This document shows positions 16,918 through 26,963 of a DNA stretch of 34,412 nucleotides, in pieces. This stretch comes from an uncultured Bacteroidales bacterium (GTDB taxonomy: Bacteria; Bacteroidota; Bacteroidia; Bacteroidales; UBA932), in NCBI GenBank assembly GCA_944326385.1, contig CALVDT010000074.1, forward strand, positions 1 to 34,412, written 5' to 3'. Numbering within the stretch: position 1 is the stretch's first letter; each line of letters starts with the position of its first letter. Both the position numbers and the translations under genes were made by a program. The notes under the pieces were generated by a model. That model was not told the DNA's origin. It worked only from the letters and a program-made list of their open reading frames with translations, and did no database searches.

Positions 16918-18516
16918 TTATAACCAACCCTCATTCTGAGGAAAATTCTCCACTCCCATGAAGTCCAGTTCCGACTGAGGGATAGGCCATCTGTAATGCT
17001 TCGGCTCGAAATTGGCCCTCTGCTGTGCAAGACTCGTCTGGTCTTTGAGCATAGGATCCTCTTCAGGAGTATCGCCTCCATGAAGGACTACCCTCTCCAG
17101 CATACCGAGACGTTTGAGCAGTGACCATCTCACACCTTCGAAATGGCATTCCCTGGCATACTCATCCAGCAGGTCGTCTATGGTTACCGGACCGTCGAAA
17201 TGGTCGTTGCCGGCCCTCTCCCATGTCTTGTTGAAATACTCTATGGCCTTGGCGCTTCCGCCTCCGTCCCTGTGATAATATGCCTCGGCAGCCATGAGAT
17301 AGGTTTCAGCGAGTCTGTAAAGGACGATATCCTTGTAGCTGGTCCTGCGTTCGATGTTGTCGGCATTGGTCCAGCCGTCAAAATATTTGAGCGTCATGGG
17401 ATGGACATTGCCTATATAGTCGGACCCTGTAGCAGGTATCACTTCATCCCCGAGATTCTTTCCCTCAGGAAGGGTTGCAGGGTCGTTGTAGTACCATTTG
17501 TGGCGGAACAGTTCAGTGTACCTCCTGTCCTTTTCCTGATCATACAGGCCAAGGAGATAGCTGTTTGGATAGCAGCGTCCCCAGCCGTAGCCTCCATATT
17601 CCGTAGAGAACGTGAGACCGGCCATCTTGTAATACTGCGTCGTAACCTGCAATGCCATCCTGTGACCGCTCACCTCTCCGTCGTCGCTCACGCTGTTGCC
17701 GCCTCCGAGATTCCCGGAGAACTGGTAGACATAGAGGTTCTCCTTGCAGTTGAGATCGGCTCCTGTGAAACATTCTATGGCGCTGTCCATCATTCCATAT
17801 GAAGGGCATTCGAAGATATCCTCACACTGTTCTATGGCAGTGGTCCAGTCGTCTTCCCACATGGCCACCTGGGCTCTGATGTGCTTTGCGACCGCCTTGG
17901 TCCATCTTCCCGGCTGGTCGGTCCAGTCAAGAACCTCCATGGCATCGTCCAGGTCTGTCTTGACCACCTCGAATATGGCTTCCTTTCCCGACGGCTTGAA
18001 CACCCTGTCGATATTGCCGATTGTAGTAGGCACTGTATTCAGATACAGCCGTTCAAACCTTTTGTACAATTCAAAATACGATCTTGCCCGGAAGACCTTC
18101 GCTTCACCCCAGGCTTTCTTTACGACAGGATCGTCCATATCCATCCGTTCCGCGTGGTAAATGACCTCGTTGGCCTTTCCTATGATCTGGTAATACCGCT
18201 CCCAGACCTTTCTGAAATTCCCATTCGAGGCATTCAGACCGCTCAGACGGGCAAGAGCGGCTCCGCTGCCGGATCTGTAAAGAAGGATATCCGTACCCGA
18301 ATCCATCATCAGAGATGCAAACAGGTCGCCTTCCCCGTCCCTGATTATGCTCCTGTCCTGGTCGTACAGTGCAATCACCATCCTGTCCAGACCGTCAGGA
18401 GTCGTGACAAGCCAGCTGGAAGTGACTTCCGTCTTCGATTCCTCCTGAAGCATCTTCGTGCAGGAAGAAAGGATGCCGGCCGATAATAAAACTGCTGCTA
18501 TCAAATATTTCTTCAT
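16918..18516 (-). CDS. SusD/RagB family outer-membrane lipoprotein
   Basis: A 532-aa starch-utilisation-type substrate-binding lipoprotein that caps the SusC transporter at the cell surface. The start at 18516 (MKKYLI) gives a lipobox LSSC; an ATG two codons earlier is possible. Typical SusD features are the TPR-like first half (AKVFRARSYFELYKRF), the YRLAETYLMAAEAYY helix with a following AIEYFNKTWERAG, and a closing segment (LDFMGVENFPQNEGW). It starts just after the SusC stop codon, so the pair is co-transcribed. The ligand cannot be read from the sequence. Confidence 0.93.
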   Translation of the reverse strand: MKKYLIAAVLLSAGILSSCTKMLQEESKTEVTSSWLVTTPDGLDRMVIALYDQDRSIIRDGEGDLFASLMMDSGTDILLYRSGSGAALARLSGLNASNGNFRKVWERYYQIIGKANEVIYHAERMDMDDPVVKKAWGEAKVFRARSYFELYKRFERLYLNTVPTTIGNIDRVFKPSGKEAIFEVVKTDLDDAMEVLDWTDQPGRWTKAVAKHIRAQVAMWEDDWTTAIEQCEDIFECPSYGMMDSAIECFTGADLNCKENLYVYQFSGNLGGGNSVSDDGEVSGHRMALQVTTQYYKMAGLTFSTEYGGYGWGRCYPNSYLLGLYDQEKDRRYTELFRHKWYYNDPATLPEGKNLGDEVIPATGSDYIGNVHPMTLKYFDGWTNADNIERRTSYKDIVLYRLAETYLMAAEAYYHRDGGGSAKAIEYFNKTWERAGNDHFDGPVTIDDLLDEYARECHFEGVRWSLLKRLGMLERVVLHGGDTPEEDPMLKDQTSLAQQRANFEPKHYRWPIPQSELDFMGVENFPQNEGWL

Positions 18517-18527
18517 GTCCATGACCT

Positions 18528-21500
18528 TTAGAATGTGAGATTAAGTCCGAAAACCCATTGTCTTGCTTCAGGATACGATCCCGGCGTAAGTTCAGGGCTG
18601 TATGACAGGAACTTTGTGAGAGTAAAGACGTTGGTTCCTGTCACATAGAACCTGAGTCTTTCTATTTTCGCCTTTCCGGTGAGAGAAGCAGGTATGGTAT
18701 ATCCCAATGTCAGTGTCCTGAGCCTGATATAGGAAGCATCCTGATAGGACAGTGAGGAATGATAGGAAATACCCTGGCTGTTTCTCGGGCGAGGATATTC
18801 GTTTGAAGGATTCTGAGGCGTCCAGTAGTTGACCTTGATTCCGTTCAGCTTGCCGGCAAGCGAGCCTCCGCTGTTGTAGTCATACAGGTACTTGTTCTGG
18901 ATGACCCTGCCGTAGACTCCGTAGAAGTCGGCATAAAGGTCGAAGCCTTTCCATTTGAAAGTGGTGTTGAGAGACATGATGAACTTCGGATCCCGCGGGA
19001 TGACCACACGGTCTTCTGCATCGATTTTTCCGTCGTTGTTCACATCCTTGACCTTTATTGCACCCGGATATACTTCGGAATCGGTGTCTATCGGAGCATC
19101 GGGGATTCCGTCTCCGTCTGAATCGAATGTAGGCTTCAGTTCATATTTGCCGTCCACAAGGTTGAAATCCTCGAACTGGTAGATTCCGTCGAACTGGTAG
19201 TCATAGTATACACTCAGAGGCTGGCCTATGAACCATTTGTTGTTTATGTCGTCCTGCTGGTTCCCGTCCTCGTCAGTCAGACCGTTTATCCTGAGTATCC
19301 TGTTCCTGTACAGGGAGAAGTTGGTCCCCACACTCCAGAGCAGTCCGGGTTTCCTGATGATGTCGCCGGCAAGGGAGATCTCTGTTCCCCACGTGCGGGT
19401 CTTGCCCATATTGTCGGTTATGGAATCATACCCCAGGGCACTGCTTATGCTTCTGTCTACAAGCAGATCCCTTGTCGTGGTAGTGTAATATTCGACACTT
19501 CCGGTGAGCCTGTTGTCGAAGAACCCGAAATCCACTCCGACATTCGTCTGTGATGTCGTCTCCCATCCTATGTAAGGGTTGGTCAGTTCGCTTCCAGGCA
19601 GGTAGCCTACGACATATTCGTTTCCGAATTCCATCTCATGCGCATCGGCAAGTCCGAGACTCTTGTATCTGCTCAGTCCGCTATGGGCCCCTACCTGTCC
19701 CCAGCTGGCGCGCAGCTTGAGGTTCGATACGGATTTTGCGGATTCCATCCATGGCTCTTCGGAGATAAGCCATCCGGCGGAGAAGGACGGGAATGTAGCC
19801 CATTTGTTGCTCGGGCCGAACTTGCTGTCACCGTCCCGGCGTACGGAAGCCGTGAAGAGATATCTGTCCTTGAAGCTGTACTGTACGCGGCCCATGAACG
19901 AAAGCATGGTCTCCTCTGCATAGCTTCTCGTGATTTCGGTCACTTCACCGTTCGGCAGCATGTTCCAGTCCATGTCCACCGGGACATTGTTGGCACCGTA
20001 TGACATGGATCTGTTCAATGTGTAGTCATAGCTCTGCACGAGTGTCAGATTCAGCCTGTGGTTCATGTTCCTGACAGGGACTGTGTATGTTATGATGTTC
20101 TCCACGAGGTAGTTCTCGTGTTTTGTATCCTTGAGGGTACCGGAACCGGTGCTGCCTATATCCTCGGAAGATGTGTACTGCCCGTCTTCGTTGAAACTGT
20201 TGTAGTAGGATAGGTTCAGCCTGTAGTTGAATCCTTTGAAGAACTTGAAGTCGAAGAATGTGTTCAGCCTGTAGTAGTCGCGTCCGATGGTCCTCTGGAA
20301 ATACTGGGAAGAATAGAGCGGATTCGGATCATTGGCGCTGTTGATGTACATGGCATAGCTGCCGTCTTCGTTGTATACGTTCGCTATAGGCGTCCTGGTG
20401 ATGAATTCGGTGAAATTACCGTATTCACGGTCCTGGCCGCTCTTGGCATAAGAAGCATTGACACCTATCGACAGCCATTTGTAGACGTTGAAATCCACAT
20501 TGAGACGGGCTGTCGCCCTCTGGTAGCCTGAACCTGTCCTGATCATACCTGCCTGGTCATAGTAACCGAGCCCGACGGCTACCCTGATCTTGTCTGTCCC
20601 TCCGCTGATGCTCAGGTCGTGTTTCTGCGTCCAGGCGGGCTTGAACATGAGAGATTCCCAGTCGGTGAACTGCTTTTTCTCATAAAGCTCCTCCATGATG
20701 GCGTCGTTGAGGACATATGAAGGGACGAGTGCCTCATAATCTTCCGGATTGTAGAACATATTGTCCCCCGCGTATGCTTCCCGGCGGAGATTGTAGAATT
20801 CTTCCCCGTCGTAGAAATCGAAGTTGCGCCACAGGGTGGAGATGCTGCCATAGCTGTTCAGATTCACTCTGACCTTATCCGACGAGCCCCTTTTCGTAGA
20901 AACGAGGATGACACCGTTCGCCGCCCTTGTACCGTAGATGGCCTGCGATGCCGCATCCTTCAGCACTTCTATGGAAGCGATGTCGGTGCTGTTTATCATT
21001 CCGAATTCATCCGCCGAGGCTGGCGAACCGTCTATCACATACAGAGGCTCGTTCCCTCCTGTCAGGGAGCGGCTGCCTCGGATCTTGATCTCGGCATTCG
21101 AACCCGGGCGTCCTGATGAAGAGGTGATCTCGACTCCGGCGATCCTTCCCCGTAGCATGTCTGCCGCATCTGAACCTGGAGTGTAGCTCATGTCCTCCAT
21201 GTTTACCGAAGCGACCGCCCCGGTGATGTCTTTTCTTCTCTGCATACCGTATCCGACCACCACAAGAGCTTCAAGCTGCTGCGAATCTTCGGTCATGAAG
21301 ACATCTATCCTGCTGCTTTTCCCCACAGTGATCTCCTGGTCGGAATATCCGATATACGAAAATACCAGGACCGTCCCTTCTCCGGCCGGAATGGAATATT
21401 CACCTTTCTCGTCGGTCACGGTTCCTGTCGTCGTCCCCTTGACAAGGACATTGACACCCGGCAATGCTCCGATTTCATCGGAAACGACTCCGGTAATGTT

Positions 21501-21578
21501 CGTCTGCGCAAACGCCGATGATATGGCGGCGAATGCCAGAGACACGATTAGTGAAAGTCTGATTAATCGGGTTCTCAT
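18528..21578 (-). CDS. SusC/RagA family TonB-dependent outer-membrane transporter
   Basis: A 1016-aa TonB-dependent importer for oligosaccharides. It has a signal peptide (ending AFAQ), a carboxypeptidase-regulatory-like domain (about 27-105: GALPGVNVLVKGTTTG), a TonB-box region (EALVVVGYG), and a plug (MLRGRIAGVEITSSSGRPG, PLYVIDGSP). A 22-strand-type beta-barrel follows and ends in the expected terminal Phe (GLNLTF). No STN domain is seen, so it is not the ECF-sigma-linked subtype; this fits control by the HTCS. It is the first gene of the SusC-SusD operon, with its own promoter and the best copy of the candidate HTCS operator upstream. Confidence 0.95.
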   Translation of the reverse strand: MRTRLIRLSLIVSLAFAAISSAFAQTNITGVVSDEIGALPGVNVLVKGTTTGTVTDEKGEYSIPAGEGTVLVFSYIGYSDQEITVGKSSRIDVFMTEDSQQLEALVVVGYGMQRRKDITGAVASVNMEDMSYTPGSDAADMLRGRIAGVEITSSSGRPGSNAEIKIRGSRSLTGGNEPLYVIDGSPASADEFGMINSTDIASIEVLKDAASQAIYGTRAANGVILVSTKRGSSDKVRVNLNSYGSISTLWRNFDFYDGEEFYNLRREAYAGDNMFYNPEDYEALVPSYVLNDAIMEELYEKKQFTDWESLMFKPAWTQKHDLSISGGTDKIRVAVGLGYYDQAGMIRTGSGYQRATARLNVDFNVYKWLSIGVNASYAKSGQDREYGNFTEFITRTPIANVYNEDGSYAMYINSANDPNPLYSSQYFQRTIGRDYYRLNTFFDFKFFKGFNYRLNLSYYNSFNEDGQYTSSEDIGSTGSGTLKDTKHENYLVENIITYTVPVRNMNHRLNLTLVQSYDYTLNRSMSYGANNVPVDMDWNMLPNGEVTEITRSYAEETMLSFMGRVQYSFKDRYLFTASVRRDGDSKFGPSNKWATFPSFSAGWLISEEPWMESAKSVSNLKLRASWGQVGAHSGLSRYKSLGLADAHEMEFGNEYVVGYLPGSELTNPYIGWETTSQTNVGVDFGFFDNRLTGSVEYYTTTTRDLLVDRSISSALGYDSITDNMGKTRTWGTEISLAGDIIRKPGLLWSVGTNFSLYRNRILRINGLTDEDGNQQDDINNKWFIGQPLSVYYDYQFDGIYQFEDFNLVDGKYELKPTFDSDGDGIPDAPIDTDSEVYPGAIKVKDVNNDGKIDAEDRVVIPRDPKFIMSLNTTFKWKGFDLYADFYGVYGRVIQNKYLYDYNSGGSLAGKLNGIKVNYWTPQNPSNEYPRPRNSQGISYHSSLSYQDASYIRLRTLTLGYTIPASLTGKAKIERLRFYVTGTNVFTLTKFLSYSPELTPGSYPEARQWVFGLNLTF

Positions 21579-21624
21579 AGATAATTATTAAAAAATGTGG
21601 TTGGTTGTTTTGTGTTTTCATGCA

Positions 21625-21632
21625 CAAAATTA
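21625..21632 (-). promoter_or_regulatory. -7 box of the susC operon
   Basis: TAATTTTG on the minus strand, identical to the -7 box of the GH2 operon, 46 bp before the SusC start codon. No TTTG -33 box is present. Confidence 0.55.
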
Positions 21633-21651
21633 TTCCAGCCACATTCCTGCG

Positions 21652-21697
21652 ATGTAATAATTATCCAGAGAAATGTCAAAATCATCCAGAATCTGTC
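21652..21697 (-). promoter_or_regulatory. Candidate HTCS operator of susC (tandem half-sites)
   Basis: Read on the minus strand, positions 7-25 of this element repeat at positions 28-46 with 15 of 19 identical (CTGGATnATTnTnACAT in both), a direct repeat with a 21-bp period, two helical turns. The element ends 19 bp before the -7 box. Related elements occur at 12631-12676 and 1871-1916 at the same spacing. Confidence 0.6.
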
Positions 21698-21711
21698 CGG
21701 ATGCGTTGTTT

Positions 21712-22413
21712 TCAGTTTTTCAGATAATAAGTCACCGAAGATACCACACGGACTTTCTTTATATAAGGTGTGTTGCTGTCCCTGTCGCTGATGGTGAAAG
21801 TGCCCTGGCTGGCAGTCTTGATCTTGCCGACCTTGCTGCCGGAATCCTTCGCGAATTTGTCTGCAGCCTCACGGGCGTTCCTGGTGGCGTCTTCGATCAT
21901 TTCCGGCTTTATGGCATTCAGGCCTTCGAACTTGAACTCCACCTGGTTTTCCCAGGTGTTCCCTGAACCGATAATACCTTTTTTCAGAAGTTCCGACTGG
22001 CGTGGCATCAGAGCAAGCACTGAATCGACCTTCTCTGTACAGACGGTAACTACATTCTTGCAGAAATAGCGGTACGTCCTGTCGTTGTTCCCGTATTCCT
22101 GCGCATACTTGTCGGAAATGGCGGGCATCGATACAGTGATTTCCGACTCCGGAATACCTCCTGAAACCAGAAAATCCTTAATGAGCGCGGTATTCCTGTC
22201 TATCTGCTCATAGACACCGTTGAGGTCGTTCCCGACCACGTTGAACGCAAGAGGCCATATGACCTTGTCCGCCTTGACTTCCCTTTCACTCAGACCCTTG
22301 ACGATGACCGTCCTGTCGTAAGCCCTGAACTTCGAGACAGAGACTGGCAGCATCGCTCCGAGGAACACAAGTCCTGCCAGCAGACATAAAGCAAAAAAAT
22401 TCCTGTTTTCCAT
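21712..22413 (-). CDS. SIMPL (DUF541) domain protein
   Basis: A 233-aa envelope protein with an N-terminal signal anchor (FFALCLLAGLVFLGAML) followed by a SIMPL/DUF541 domain: VIVKGLSEREVKADKVIW near the start, and TRNAREAADKFAKDSGSKVGKI followed by VRVVSSVTYYL at the end. Members are periplasmic or membrane-bound proteins linked to oxidative-stress resistance and envelope functions; the biochemical role is not established. It starts 16 bp after the TolC-like gene and is the last gene of the efflux operon. The 133 bp after it hold the susC promoter. Confidence 0.85.
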   Translation of the reverse strand: MENRNFFALCLLAGLVFLGAMLPVSVSKFRAYDRTVIVKGLSEREVKADKVIWPLAFNVVGNDLNGVYEQIDRNTALIKDFLVSGGIPESEITVSMPAISDKYAQEYGNNDRTYRYFCKNVVTVCTEKVDSVLALMPRQSELLKKGIIGSGNTWENQVEFKFEGLNAIKPEMIEDATRNAREAADKFAKDSGSKVGKIKTASQGTFTISDRDSNTPYIKKVRVVSSVTYYLKN

Positions 22414-22429
22414 GATATTTGTTTAATGA

Positions 22430-23836
22430 TTATTCTATCTTGTCCAGATATGCCGCCAATGCAGTCCTGTATGCTATCTGCCGGTCCAGAAGGTCCGACT
22501 TGGCTCTGGCAGCATCGGTCTGCACCCTGAGGAGTTCCGATACAGGGACCATCCCGGCCGAATACTGGTCACGCATCTGCGCAAGCAAAGTCTCTGCCAT
22601 ATCCGTATTTTCCATGGATACCTGCAGCTGTTCCCATGATGCCGTAAGGTCCATCCAGAGTTTATGTGTCTGCAGGACTATCTGTCTCTGCAGATAAAGC
22701 CTGTCATTGTCCGCCTTCTGCAGTTCGGAATCGAGCCTCTGCACTTTGCGCGCCGTCTTGCCCCAGTCGGTGATAGGAATCTGGACGATTCCGAATACAA
22801 GACCGTTCATCGACCCTTTATCCAGAACATTGTTATAGCCGTACGATGCGCCTACGGCAATCTGCGGCAATGCCTCTCCTATGGCCATCTTCTTTTCCAG
22901 CCGTTTCGACTCCACCGAAAGATCCAGAAGCCTGGTCTCTTCACGGGATGCCGCCACTTCCTCGGCGTTCCTGTAGTATCTGTCCGGGGATTCAAGCGCC
23001 CCAAGGCTGTCTACAAGACGGATATCATCTATATAAGGTATGGAATCGCGGCTGAATGTGCTGTATGGATTGTATTGCACCCCTATGGAATTCAGGAAAT
23101 CCATTTTCGCAAGCCTGAGACCGTTCTTCAGCCGGACCTTTCCTGACTTCACCTCGTTGAGTTTGAGTCTGACCTGCAGCAGATCAGTTTCCAGTGCCAG
23201 ACCTGCATCTGCAGCGGAAAGGGCGTCACGGTACAGAGTATCCAGCATCACCTGCACTTCTTCAAGGCAGGCGAGCTTGTCTTCCAGCGCCACCACTCTC
23301 CAATACCCGCTTTCCACTTCCTCGGCCGTGGTCCGAAGCTGGATGTCCTCCTGCAGGGTTGCGGCTTCCACTCCGAGTCTTGCCATCCTGTTCCCTGTAA
23401 TGATGCGTCCCCCGGCAAAAACAGGCTGCATGACAGAGACATTGGCGGTAATTCCTTTTTTCAGCGTGGAATATATCGGGGAAAATCCGTACTGCGAAGC
23501 AAGACCGGTCAGCATGTCGTTCAGGCTCTGCGAGAAATCCGAGTCGCCGATGATGTCGGTAATGCCGAGTTCCAGAAGCGGATCAAAGGCGTAGAAGGCT
23601 ATGGCATTGACCGAGACCTTCGGGAAATATTCGGCTACAGCCTCCTGCTTCCTGTATTTTGCCGCTGACACGTCAAGGCCGGCATTCATTACGGCCGTAT
23701 TGTCCGTAAGAGCCAGAGCCTGGCATTGTTCAAGTGTCAGTTCAAGTACCGGTTTCTGTCCGTCACCGGCAGTTCCGGCGGCAGCAGGACCGGCAAGGAC
23801 CAGTACGGCTGCCAATATGTTTCCAATCCGTTTCAT
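22430..23836 (-). CDS. TolC-family outer-membrane efflux channel
   Basis: A 468-aa protein of the outer-membrane efflux family, which forms the trimeric outer duct of tripartite pumps. The start at 23836 (MKRIGNILAAVLVL) gives a signal peptide ending PAAAG; an ATG at 23857 would overlap the pump gene by 14 bp. Two repeats of long amphipathic helices are visible, with the typical first helix (LTLEQCQALALTDNTAVMNAGLDVSAAKYRKQEA, shown in part) and second-repeat helix ending in RVQTDAARAKSDLL. It begins 7 bp after the RND pump gene stop and is clearly co-transcribed. Confidence 0.9.
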   Translation of the reverse strand: MKRIGNILAAVLVLAGPAAAGTAGDGQKPVLELTLEQCQALALTDNTAVMNAGLDVSAAKYRKQEAVAEYFPKVSVNAIAFYAFDPLLELGITDIIGDSDFSQSLNDMLTGLASQYGFSPIYSTLKKGITANVSVMQPVFAGGRIITGNRMARLGVEAATLQEDIQLRTTAEEVESGYWRVVALEDKLACLEEVQVMLDTLYRDALSAADAGLALETDLLQVRLKLNEVKSGKVRLKNGLRLAKMDFLNSIGVQYNPYSTFSRDSIPYIDDIRLVDSLGALESPDRYYRNAEEVAASREETRLLDLSVESKRLEKKMAIGEALPQIAVGASYGYNNVLDKGSMNGLVFGIVQIPITDWGKTARKVQRLDSELQKADNDRLYLQRQIVLQTHKLWMDLTASWEQLQVSMENTDMAETLLAQMRDQYSAGMVPVSELLRVQTDAARAKSDLLDRQIAYRTALAAYLDKIE

Positions 23837-23843
23837 TTTCCAA

Positions 23844-26800
23844 TCACTTGATTTCATTTTTCTCCACAGGCACCGCCCGCTCCGCTTTCCGGAATATCTG
23901 CCAGTATGAAACCGGCATCATGAACACTATCAGGAATATCGAGAGCATGGTACCGAAGCAGATGACTACACCCATAGGCATCCACAAGGCGTCCCCGCTT
24001 ATGATCATGGGCAATACTCCGAGAGCCGTAGTGCAGGAAGTCAGGAAGATAGGCCTCATCCTGCGCTTCCCGGCCTCTTCAGCCGCTGTCTTCACGTCCA
24101 GGCCCTTTTCAAACCTGAGTTCTTCCGCATATTCGAACATTATGATTCCGTTCCGCACGATTATCCCCACCAGGCTTATCAGGCCGAGAACTGATGTCAT
24201 GCCGAAATCGAGGCGGAAAAGCCACATTCCGAAAAACGCACCGAACAGACAGAGGGAACTCATGATCAGCGTCAGGAATGCGAGCGAGGCTTTCTTGAAA
24301 TGCACAAGCATGAAGAAGAAGAGCACGGCTACGGCACAGATGAAACTCAGGAGAATTTCCGGTCCGACCTGCTTGTTCATGGAGGTCAGCCCTCCGTATG
24401 AAATCGTGACTCCGTCAGGCAGTCCGGGTTCTATCTCCTCCTTTATATATGATTTGATCTTCTTCATCGCCGCCGGCTGGCTGCACCCGAAACGCATGTC
24501 TGCCCCTATCGTCACGGACTCCTCGCCGGAAGTCCTTGCAAAAGTCTCCGGTGACCAGCCGGGCTCGATGTCTGCAACCTGGCGCAGAGGGACGGAGACT
24601 CCCGGCATGATGGTAGGGACTATCTGGTTCGCTATCACATCGTAATCCATGTCAGGACCTGCCGCCATGCTGTACAGGTTTACAGGTATCTGCTTGTCCT
24701 TTTCCCATAATGAAGCTATTGTCTGCCCGTTGAAGGCTCCGGACAGGGAAAGCGACAGCATGGCCTTATTTACGCCTAACCGTGCCGCCTCGTCAGGATC
24801 CAGGGTTATATCCACGGAAGACACGTAATCGTCGCAATCGCTATGTATCCATTTGAGCATGTCATTGAGGGAATACATGTAAGTCTTTATCTTTTCCGCC
24901 ACAGGCACAAGCGTCTCCTGGTCAGGGCCTTTCACCACCACGGCCACTGGAGATGTGACCGCCTGGTAATCCATCTGCTTGAATCTGACAAGAGCCCGCG
25001 GGAAATAATGCTCGTATTCCACCTCATATTCCTTCAGGATGGCTTCAGTGGCAAGGTTCGAAGTGGTGTTCACTATGAACTGGGCATAATTCTGGCCCGG
25101 GAGCTGCGGAGCGTAAGTGGCATGAAAGCGCGGTGACGATGTCCCGACGAACGCAGTTACGGAGCGCACCCTCTTGTCCGCAAGCAATATCTTCTGCAGG
25201 GAATCGCTCACCTCCTGCGTCTGGGCAAGCCCGGCATTCCCGTCCAGATATATCTCGACGGCAAAGCAGTTCCTTGCAGCCTTTGGCATCATCTGTACAT
25301 TCAGCTGGGTGAACATCAGTATCCCGAGTCCTACCGCCACGGCACCTGTCAGCAATGTCAGCTTCGGATGCCTGAAGCAGACAGCCTGCATCCAGTCATA
25401 TCCGTTCTGCATGGCAGCGAAGAACTTCGACTGCAGTCTTGCAAACCACCACGTACTTGTGGACTGCGCTGTCCTGATGTATCTCACCTCAAGGGAAGGC
25501 ACGACGAGCATGGCATAGATCAGGGAAATACTGAGTGCTATGGCCACCACCCACGGGAATGTCGTGACGAAATCCCCGAGGTAGCCGGTGATTATCCCCT
25601 TGATAGGGAAAAACATGGCACAAATGGCGAAAGTAGCCATGAACATAGGCATGAAAAGCTCCTTGGCACTTGCTGCGGCAGCATCCACCTGCGACATCCC
25701 CTTCGCCAGATTCCCCATATACCCGTCCATGGTTATGATCGAATCGTCCACAATCATCCCGAGCACCACTATCAATGCGGCAAGCGACACCGTATTGAGA
25801 TCGATGCCCGTGATGAACATCACCGCAAGGGCAAGAGCCGTACATACAGGCACACCGGAGCCGGCTATCAGGGCAGACTTTATCGGGAACAGCATCAGCA
25901 TCACGAGTATCACCACAAGCATGGATATCACGAGATCCCTGAGAAAGGACACCACGGATGAAGCCACCACGCGAGGCTGGTCGGTTATCTTGCTTATGTT
26001 GACAGTATCCGGAAGCGTCTTGTCGAATCCCTCCAGTATCTTTTCGACTTTTGCCCCGAATGCGACTATATCGTTGTCCGGACGCATCTCGATCGAGATT
26101 ATTATGGCAGAGTGGCCGTTATAGTCTATCCTGGACACCGGTTCCTTGAACTGTCTGGTTATTTCCGCCACATCGCCGAGCCTTACCACATTTCCCGCCG
26201 GATCCGAATAAATGATCTTCTCGGCTATCTCCTGCTCGGAAGTCAGGGGACTGGTGATCCGAAGCGGGGAATTGACATAATCCGTCTTGAACGTGCCGCT
26301 CGGAACCTGCAGTGCAGCGGTCTGATAGTCAAACATGAGCGAAGCCGGACTTATTCCGTATGAAGACAACTTCTCCATGTCCACTTTCACGGCAATCTCC
26401 TCGGACTGCGCCCCGATTATCGAGACATCGGCCATTTCCGGAATCTCCCTGAGCCTGGCACTCAGGTCCTCCGCATAGCCGAGGAGTTCAGAATAGCCCT
26501 TGTCGGACGATTCCAGGGCAATAAGCATGGAAGACACCGAACTGAAATCGTCAAGTACCGTGACCGCCAGCACACCTGCCGGCAATGTCATCTTGGCGGA
26601 TTCGAGTCCGAGCTTGATCTTCGACCATGCCTCATCCTTCTTTTTCGCAGGGACTGTCAGATCCACGAAAATATAGCATATCCCGTCTCTGGAATACGAG
26701 TATGTGTTCTCCCTGCTGACTTCCGAAAACGAGAACAACGCCTCTTCAAGAGGTCTTGTCAGCTGATCCTCGACTTCCGCTGCGGAGGCGCCTGGATAAA

Positions 26801-26963
26801 TGCCGGCGACAAGCCCCTGCTTGATCTCAAACGACGGGAACTCATCCTTGTTTATGAATGACAATCCTATGACACCGATCACTACAAAAGCAGACACGAC
26901 AATGTATATCAGCTTCTTGTGTGCGATGAAACTCCTTATGATATTCCCTGAATCCCTTTTCAT
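23844..26963 (-). CDS. RND (AcrB/HAE-type) efflux pump permease
   Basis: A 1039-aa proton-driven inner-membrane pump. The start at 26963 is chosen because its ATG overlaps the stop codon of the adaptor gene (TGATG), a classic coupling arrangement; an ATG at 26996 would overlap by 34 bp. The protein has the duplicated layout of 12 helices and two large periplasmic loops: TM1 (IYIVVSAFVVIGVIGLSFI), then the TM4 proton-relay motif GMIVDDSIITMDGYM with paired Asp near residue 404, and the C-terminal half with GLISLVGIIVRNGIIMFEYAEE. The substrate cannot be deduced; HAE1-type export of drugs, bile salts or other toxic small molecules is most likely. Confidence 0.93.
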   Translation of the reverse strand: MKRDSGNIIRSFIAHKKLIYIVVSAFVVIGVIGLSFINKDEFPSFEIKQGLVAGIYPGASAAEVEDQLTRPLEEALFSFSEVSRENTYSYSRDGICYIFVDLTVPAKKKDEAWSKIKLGLESAKMTLPAGVLAVTVLDDFSSVSSMLIALESSDKGYSELLGYAEDLSARLREIPEMADVSIIGAQSEEIAVKVDMEKLSSYGISPASLMFDYQTAALQVPSGTFKTDYVNSPLRITSPLTSEQEIAEKIIYSDPAGNVVRLGDVAEITRQFKEPVSRIDYNGHSAIIISIEMRPDNDIVAFGAKVEKILEGFDKTLPDTVNISKITDQPRVVASSVVSFLRDLVISMLVVILVMLMLFPIKSALIAGSGVPVCTALALAVMFITGIDLNTVSLAALIVVLGMIVDDSIITMDGYMGNLAKGMSQVDAAAASAKELFMPMFMATFAICAMFFPIKGIITGYLGDFVTTFPWVVAIALSISLIYAMLVVPSLEVRYIRTAQSTSTWWFARLQSKFFAAMQNGYDWMQAVCFRHPKLTLLTGAVAVGLGILMFTQLNVQMMPKAARNCFAVEIYLDGNAGLAQTQEVSDSLQKILLADKRVRSVTAFVGTSSPRFHATYAPQLPGQNYAQFIVNTTSNLATEAILKEYEVEYEHYFPRALVRFKQMDYQAVTSPVAVVVKGPDQETLVPVAEKIKTYMYSLNDMLKWIHSDCDDYVSSVDITLDPDEAARLGVNKAMLSLSLSGAFNGQTIASLWEKDKQIPVNLYSMAAGPDMDYDVIANQIVPTIMPGVSVPLRQVADIEPGWSPETFARTSGEESVTIGADMRFGCSQPAAMKKIKSYIKEEIEPGLPDGVTISYGGLTSMNKQVGPEILLSFICAVAVLFFFMLVHFKKASLAFLTLIMSSLCLFGAFFGMWLFRLDFGMTSVLGLISLVGIIVRNGIIMFEYAEELRFEKGLDVKTAAEEAGKRRMRPIFLTSCTTALGVLPMIISGDALWMPMGVVICFGTMLSIFLIVFMMPVSYWQIFRKAERAVPVEKNEIK

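Noticed and set aside
23734-24645. 303-codon plus-strand ORF
   Set aside because: Antisense to the junction of the TolC-like and RND pump genes; the real genes have full family motifs.
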